DNA of 64,000 bases from Chitinophagaceae bacterium BSSC1 (GTDB taxonomy: Bacteria; Bacteroidota; Bacteroidia; Chitinophagales; Chitinophagaceae). This document shows, in pieces, positions 60,061 to 64,000 of this stretch. The stretch is from assembly GCA_002256435.1 (NCBI GenBank), contig NKJC01000004.1, positions 393,103 to 457,102 of the forward strand, given 5' to 3'. The translations under genes and the position numbers were made by a program. Position 1 is the stretch's first letter. Each line of letters begins with the position of its first letter. The notes under the pieces were generated by a model. The model saw nothing but the letters and a program-made list of their open reading frames with translations. It made no database searches and was not told the DNA's origin.

Positions 60061-61809
60061 ATGCTACAAATCATTAAACTATTTCTAATTTTTCTGATAA
60101 GTCTTAATGCATCAGCCCAACAAACCAAGTCTTCAAAACTTGAACATGCAACAAGTGATTATAACATCCAAGACAGCGTTTTAATAAAGACAAGGGATGG
60201 AGCAACCATGTCCGCAATAATAGTTCGTAAAAAAGGAGATGAAAATGCAAAACCCGTTTTACTCCAGTTTACAATATATGTAAGAGACAAAGGAAGAGAT
60301 ATTGCATCACTAAAAGAGTCCGCGGATAATGGTTATATAGGTGTAATTGCATACACAAGAGGTAAACGATTTAGTCCTGACAAAATATTCCCATATGAGA
60401 ACGATGGAAATGATGCTTATGACGTAATTGATTGGATTAGCAAACAAACATGGTGTAACGGAAGTGTAGGAATGTTTGGCGGTAGTTATAATGGTTTTAC
60501 ACAATGGGCAGCTTGCAAAAAGATGCACCCTGCCCTAAAAACAATTGTCCCATATGTTGCCAATAGACCAGGAATGGGCTTGCCAATGGAGAACAATATT
60601 TTTGTAAATCCCAATTACGAATGGTCTTTTTATGTTGGAAACAATCAATATTTAGACACCATTGCAGGAAACGATAGACAACGGTTTAGGAAAATGCAAA
60701 ACAAATGGTGGGATTTAGGTGTAGCATACAATAAATTAGACAGTATTGACGGAACGCCTAATAGGCTTTTTCAAAGATGGATTGCTCATCCTTCATTTGA
60801 TCAATATTGGCAAAATATGGCTCCCTATGGAAAAGAGTTTTCGGATATTAATATTCCTATTTTGGCATTTGATGGATATTATAATGATTCTCAAAATTCA
60901 AGTTTGTATTATTTAAGAGAACTTGAAAAATATAATTCTAAAGCAAATTATTATCTAATTATTGGGCCTTACGGTCATCTGGGTGCACAAAGAGAAGGCG
61001 ATGCAATCATTAATGGTTATAAAGTAGATTCAAATTCGTTAATTAACACCAAAAAAATAACCTATCAATGGTTTGATTATATTTTGAAAAATGGTACTAA
61101 ACCACAAATACTTAAAGATAAAATCAATTACCAAGTTATGGGTGCAAATAAATGGGGGAGTGCACCGTCAATTGATAAAATGAATAATGGTTTTCTAACA
61201 ATGTATTTGACCAACTTCAAATTAGACAAGTTTTATTCCCTGGACTCAAAATATCCAGTTAAAAAAGGCTTTTTAAGTCAAGAAGTAGATTTTGCAGATA
61301 GAGAAAACAGCAACAATGATTACTATCCAGACCCAATTATTCGTAGTGAAATTGATACAAGTAACGGATTTAATTTCCTAAGTGAACCATTCAAAGAAGC
61401 CATTTTAATTAATGGCTCATTTTTAGGAGAAATCAAAGCAAGCATCAATAAAAAGGATATGGATATTGGTGTGACACTTTATGAAGTATTGCCAAATGGA
61501 GCATATTTTCATCTGTCTTACTTTATTGGGCGAGCTAGTTACTCAAATGACATTACGCTGAGAAAATTACTAAAGCCAGATGTTATTGAAACTATTTCAT
61601 TCTCAAACACGCATTTAGTAAGTAAACAATTAAGCAAAGGAAGTAGATTATTAATTCATCTGAATATTAATAAAAATCCGTTTTCTGAACTGAATTATGG
61701 AACTGGTAAAACAGTAACTGAAGAAACTATAGAGGATGCAAAAGAGCCATTAAAAGTAAAATGGTATAACGATAGTTTTGTAAAAATTCCCATATTTCGT
61801 TCAAATTAA
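60061..61809 (+). CDS. secreted CocE/NonD-family serine hydrolase
   Basis: 582 residues with signal peptide MLQIIKLFLIFLISLNASAQ. The S15/CocE core (about 35-340): TRDGATMSAIIVRKKG, the YTRGKRFSPDKIFPYENDGNDAYDVIDWISKQTWCNGSVGMFGGSYNGF segment with nucleophile S142 in GGSYNG, the acid Asp in ILAFDGYYND and the His in IGPYGHLGAQ. The C-terminal jelly-roll domain (from about 400: FLSQEVDFADRENSNNDYYPDP ... SFSNTHLVSKQLSKGSRLLIHL) is normal for the family. It hydrolyses acyl, peptide or ester bonds; substrate unknown. Exported. Confidence 0.88.
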   Translation: MLQIIKLFLIFLISLNASAQQTKSSKLEHATSDYNIQDSVLIKTRDGATMSAIIVRKKGDENAKPVLLQFTIYVRDKGRDIASLKESADNGYIGVIAYTRGKRFSPDKIFPYENDGNDAYDVIDWISKQTWCNGSVGMFGGSYNGFTQWAACKKMHPALKTIVPYVANRPGMGLPMENNIFVNPNYEWSFYVGNNQYLDTIAGNDRQRFRKMQNKWWDLGVAYNKLDSIDGTPNRLFQRWIAHPSFDQYWQNMAPYGKEFSDINIPILAFDGYYNDSQNSSLYYLRELEKYNSKANYYLIIGPYGHLGAQREGDAIINGYKVDSNSLINTKKITYQWFDYILKNGTKPQILKDKINYQVMGANKWGSAPSIDKMNNGFLTMYLTNFKLDKFYSLDSKYPVKKGFLSQEVDFADRENSNNDYYPDPIIRSEIDTSNGFNFLSEPFKEAILINGSFLGEIKASINKKDMDIGVTLYEVLPNGAYFHLSYFIGRASYSNDITLRKLLKPDVIETISFSNTHLVSKQLSKGSRLLIHLNINKNPFSELNYGTGKTVTEETIEDAKEPLKVKWYNDSFVKIPIFRSN

Positions 61810-61938
61810 ATTAAACATCGCCCTAGGCTCTAATAGCTAATCTACCCCCAAAATACCCTCCAAAGGGTATACCTGCACTCCTCCAATCCGCTACATTTAT
61901 TCAATAATGCTCCATAAAGGAAGCATCAATTAGAATAA

Positions 61939-63888
61939 ATGAAAAAGCTAGCAACCCTCATCCTTATTACAATCTCATTTGCCCTAATATCAAATGCCCA
62001 AATCAAACCCGAATGCCTTTCAGGGAATTGTGTCAATGGAAAGGGAATATACAAATACAGCAATGGGGCCGTTTATGATGGCGATTTTGTAGATAGCCTA
62101 ATGAGTGGAATTGGTGTAATGGTATGGCCATCGGGAGATAAATATATAGGTGAATGGAAAAGAGGAAATAGAACAGGTAAAGGAAAGTTCATCTTTAAAG
62201 ATGGGCGTGTTTATGAAGGCGATTTTAATGCAGGTAAATTAAATGGCAAAGGGACAATGATTTACAAAGATGGAAGCAAATACATTGGTGATTGGAAAGA
62301 TGGAAATATTACTGGCAAAGGGAAAATATCTTACGCTTCGGGTGGTAGTTATGAAGGTGATTTTTTGAATAATACATTGGAGGGTAAAGGAACTAAAATT
62401 TATAAAGACAATAGTGTTTATACAGGAGAATGGAAAGCGGATAATCGACATGGCCAAGGCAAATACACCTATGCAAATGGAACTATCGAAGAAGGTGAAT
62501 TTTTTAATAATATTTACCAGAATCCAATGAATGAATCGTATTCATGTGTAAAAGGGGATTGCAATAATGGAATTGGCACTTACAACTTTGCTTATGGTCC
62601 TAGAACTTCATACACAGGTCAATTTAAAGATGGCAAACCCGATGGAGAAGGTACATTGATTGAATACGATGATATTTACAAAGGCCATTTTGAAAAAGGT
62701 AAAAAGAATGGTAATGGAATTCTTACAGTAAAAGATGGATCTACCTACACTGGTATTTGGAAAAAGGATGAATTAATTGAAGGAACATTTAAGGACAAGA
62801 AAGGAACAAGTTACACTGGTCAATTTACAAAAGGCGATTTGGGAATGATTGTTTATCAAGGTGAAGGAGTAGAAACAAGTGGCAGATTTATGGGTAGAAC
62901 CAAAAAAGGAAAATGGGAAAAAGGAGACTTAACTGGCAAGGGAGTGATAGTATACCCAAATGGATATTATATGGAGGCTATTTTTAAAGAAACAGCCAAT
63001 TCAAATAAAAAATATTTTAACAATCAAAATATTCAAATTACGGAAGCAGAATTTGACAAGAAAGTTATTTATCAATTTTGTGCGGAAGGCGATTGTTTCA
63101 ATGGAATTGGTATTGGAGAAGCAAACCATGGAATCAATTTTTTTGTAGGATATTGGGTAAATGGTAAAAAAGAAGGTTTTGTAGCCGATTTTAAAAATGA
63201 AACTGATTATTACTATGGAATATGGAACGCCGATACCCTGGTAAAAAAAATTAATGATAAAGAAGCTGAAAAATACATGACATCTAATTATAAAGTATTT
63301 TTAAAATTATTAAATACAGATAGGAGGTATGTTGCTGCCCGTTCCGTTATGGAAAATTGCAATACCAGAACTTGTATTTCTGGCGATTGTATAAATGGTA
63401 TTGGCACCGAGTATTTCTGCAATGGCAGTATTTATACGGGCAATTTTATAAACGGCACTTACAGTGGTAAGGGTGAATTTAAATGGGCTAATGGCGATAT
63501 TTACAATGGTAATTGGGTAAATAATAAGCGACAAGGTAAAGGAGAAATGACCTGGCAGAAAAAGGAATACTACATTGGTGATTGGGTAAATGATGTAAGG
63601 CAAGGAAAAGGGAGAGCTAGAGATACCAAGGCTCGGATCAAAGAAGGCGATTGGATTAATGACAAATTTGTTATAACTGAAAGGCAAAGACAAATTAATG
63701 AAGATGCAAAAAATAAAATAAGGGCATTAGAACAAACCATAGCAGAAACAAGAACTAGATTGGGTAGTATGGTTGGACCAAGCAATCCAAGTGAAAAAGC
63801 TAATTACGATAAAATTAGGGAAAATCTAGAACAAGGTATAAATGCTGCGCTTAAATTAATGGATGATTTAGATGACACTGTCTCATAA
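61939..63888 (+). CDS. secreted MORN-repeat protein with cysteine-headed blocks and coiled-coil tail
   Basis: 649 residues. The signal peptide ends SNAQ (about 21). It is almost entirely MORN repeats (consensus Y.GDW..G...GKG.....G..YEG.F, about 18 units). Four blocks begin with the same cysteine signature CxxG(N/D)CxNGxG: near residue 26 (CLSGNC), 202 (CVKGDC), 381 (CAEGDC) and 479 (CISGDC). The final 65 residues are a charged coiled coil (ERQRQINEDAKNKIRALEQTIAETRTRLGSM). MORN proteins bind membranes or act as scaffolds; a secreted Bacteroidota version is of unknown role. Monocistronic with its own terminator. Confidence 0.8.
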   Translation: MKKLATLILITISFALISNAQIKPECLSGNCVNGKGIYKYSNGAVYDGDFVDSLMSGIGVMVWPSGDKYIGEWKRGNRTGKGKFIFKDGRVYEGDFNAGKLNGKGTMIYKDGSKYIGDWKDGNITGKGKISYASGGSYEGDFLNNTLEGKGTKIYKDNSVYTGEWKADNRHGQGKYTYANGTIEEGEFFNNIYQNPMNESYSCVKGDCNNGIGTYNFAYGPRTSYTGQFKDGKPDGEGTLIEYDDIYKGHFEKGKKNGNGILTVKDGSTYTGIWKKDELIEGTFKDKKGTSYTGQFTKGDLGMIVYQGEGVETSGRFMGRTKKGKWEKGDLTGKGVIVYPNGYYMEAIFKETANSNKKYFNNQNIQITEAEFDKKVIYQFCAEGDCFNGIGIGEANHGINFFVGYWVNGKKEGFVADFKNETDYYYGIWNADTLVKKINDKEAEKYMTSNYKVFLKLLNTDRRYVAARSVMENCNTRTCISGDCINGIGTEYFCNGSIYTGNFINGTYSGKGEFKWANGDIYNGNWVNNKRQGKGEMTWQKKEYYIGDWVNDVRQGKGRARDTKARIKEGDWINDKFVITERQRQINEDAKNKIRALEQTIAETRTRLGSMVGPSNPSEKANYDKIRENLEQGINAALKLMDDLDDTVS

Positions 63889-63908
63889 AGTGTGTAAGTA
63901 AAATATAT

Positions 63909-63944
63909 GGGTTCAGCTTTTTAATTAAAGTTGAACCCTTTTTT
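63909..63944 (+). terminator. intrinsic terminator of the MORN gene
   Basis: Stem GGGTTCAGCTTT / AAAGTTGAACCC (63909-63938, one mismatch, TTAATT loop) followed by TTTTTT, 20 nt after the stop codon. Confidence 0.88.
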
Positions 63945-64000
63945 CAAAGATAGTTAAGAACTGATTTAGGATAAGTCCCCAGTTATGTATGGGCATTTTC

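Overview
The window is a chromosomal stretch of a Bacteroidota bacterium, most likely Chitinophagaceae (Sediminibacterium-like). The support is an AT-rich base composition, type IX secretion C-terminal domains, a gliding-motility CHU_C-type tail, DUF4251/DUF4199 proteins, HscB, PdhA, YchF and LepA of Bacteroidota type, and TAnnTTTG-type -7 promoter boxes. I see no phage, insertion sequence, CRISPR array or recognisable defence system.

Layout. 1-3.6 kb: a tight minus-strand operon of a secreted beta-propeller protein, a MauG-like di-heme peroxidase and a copper-amine-oxidase-fold protein (cut by the window edge) whose copper ligands appear to be missing. 3.6-8.4 kb: a 1384-residue secreted SdrD_B/T9SS protein with an elaborate leader (perfect palindrome plus hairpin), then a possible 31-codon membrane micro-ORF preceded by a related palindrome. 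8.4-15.1 kb: a PLP aminotransferase-fold protein, THUMP RNA methyltransferase, lipid kinase, DUF4251 protein and a PKD/CHU_C adhesin. 15.2-22.6 kb: a six-gene operon of mostly exported hydrolases and a decarboxylase-cupin fusion, divergent from an AraC regulator; this is the best candidate for an inducible catabolic or detoxification system.

22.6-23.5 kb: a SnoaL-like protein, three tandem 23-bp palindromes with compensatory changes, a composite hairpin element and tRNA-Leu(CAA). 23.5-44.6 kb: mostly housekeeping genes: hscB, a saccharopine/alanine dehydrogenase-like gene, an E2 acyltransferase, cinA, a thioesterase, a TPR / Ser-Lys-rich barrel / CCDC81-HU-like trio, methyltransferase, glutaminyl cyclase, FAD oxidase, ychF, an EreA/ChaN-like protein, EVE, a CCG Fe-S protein, ribH, a TPR protein and pdhA. 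44.6-53.3 kb: fasciclin, pruA, a GlmU-like protein, tpiA, hemerythrin, TsaC/Sua5, a Kir channel and lepA.

53.3-59.5 kb: a minus-strand run of surface-sugar genes (GT2, GT4, gmhA, gmhB) with a DUF4199 protein and a dihydroorotase homologue lacking most metal ligands; gmhB and its neighbour are flanked by an inverted 40-bp purine-rich repeat. 59.5-64 kb: tRNA-Pro(GGG) followed by a second composite hairpin element of the same architecture as the one after tRNA-Leu, then a secreted CocE-type hydrolase and a secreted MORN-repeat protein with cysteine-headed blocks.

Function calls come from reading motifs in translated sequence; no database search was possible. Where an ATG lies just inside a longer reading frame that begins with TTG, the ATG start is given.
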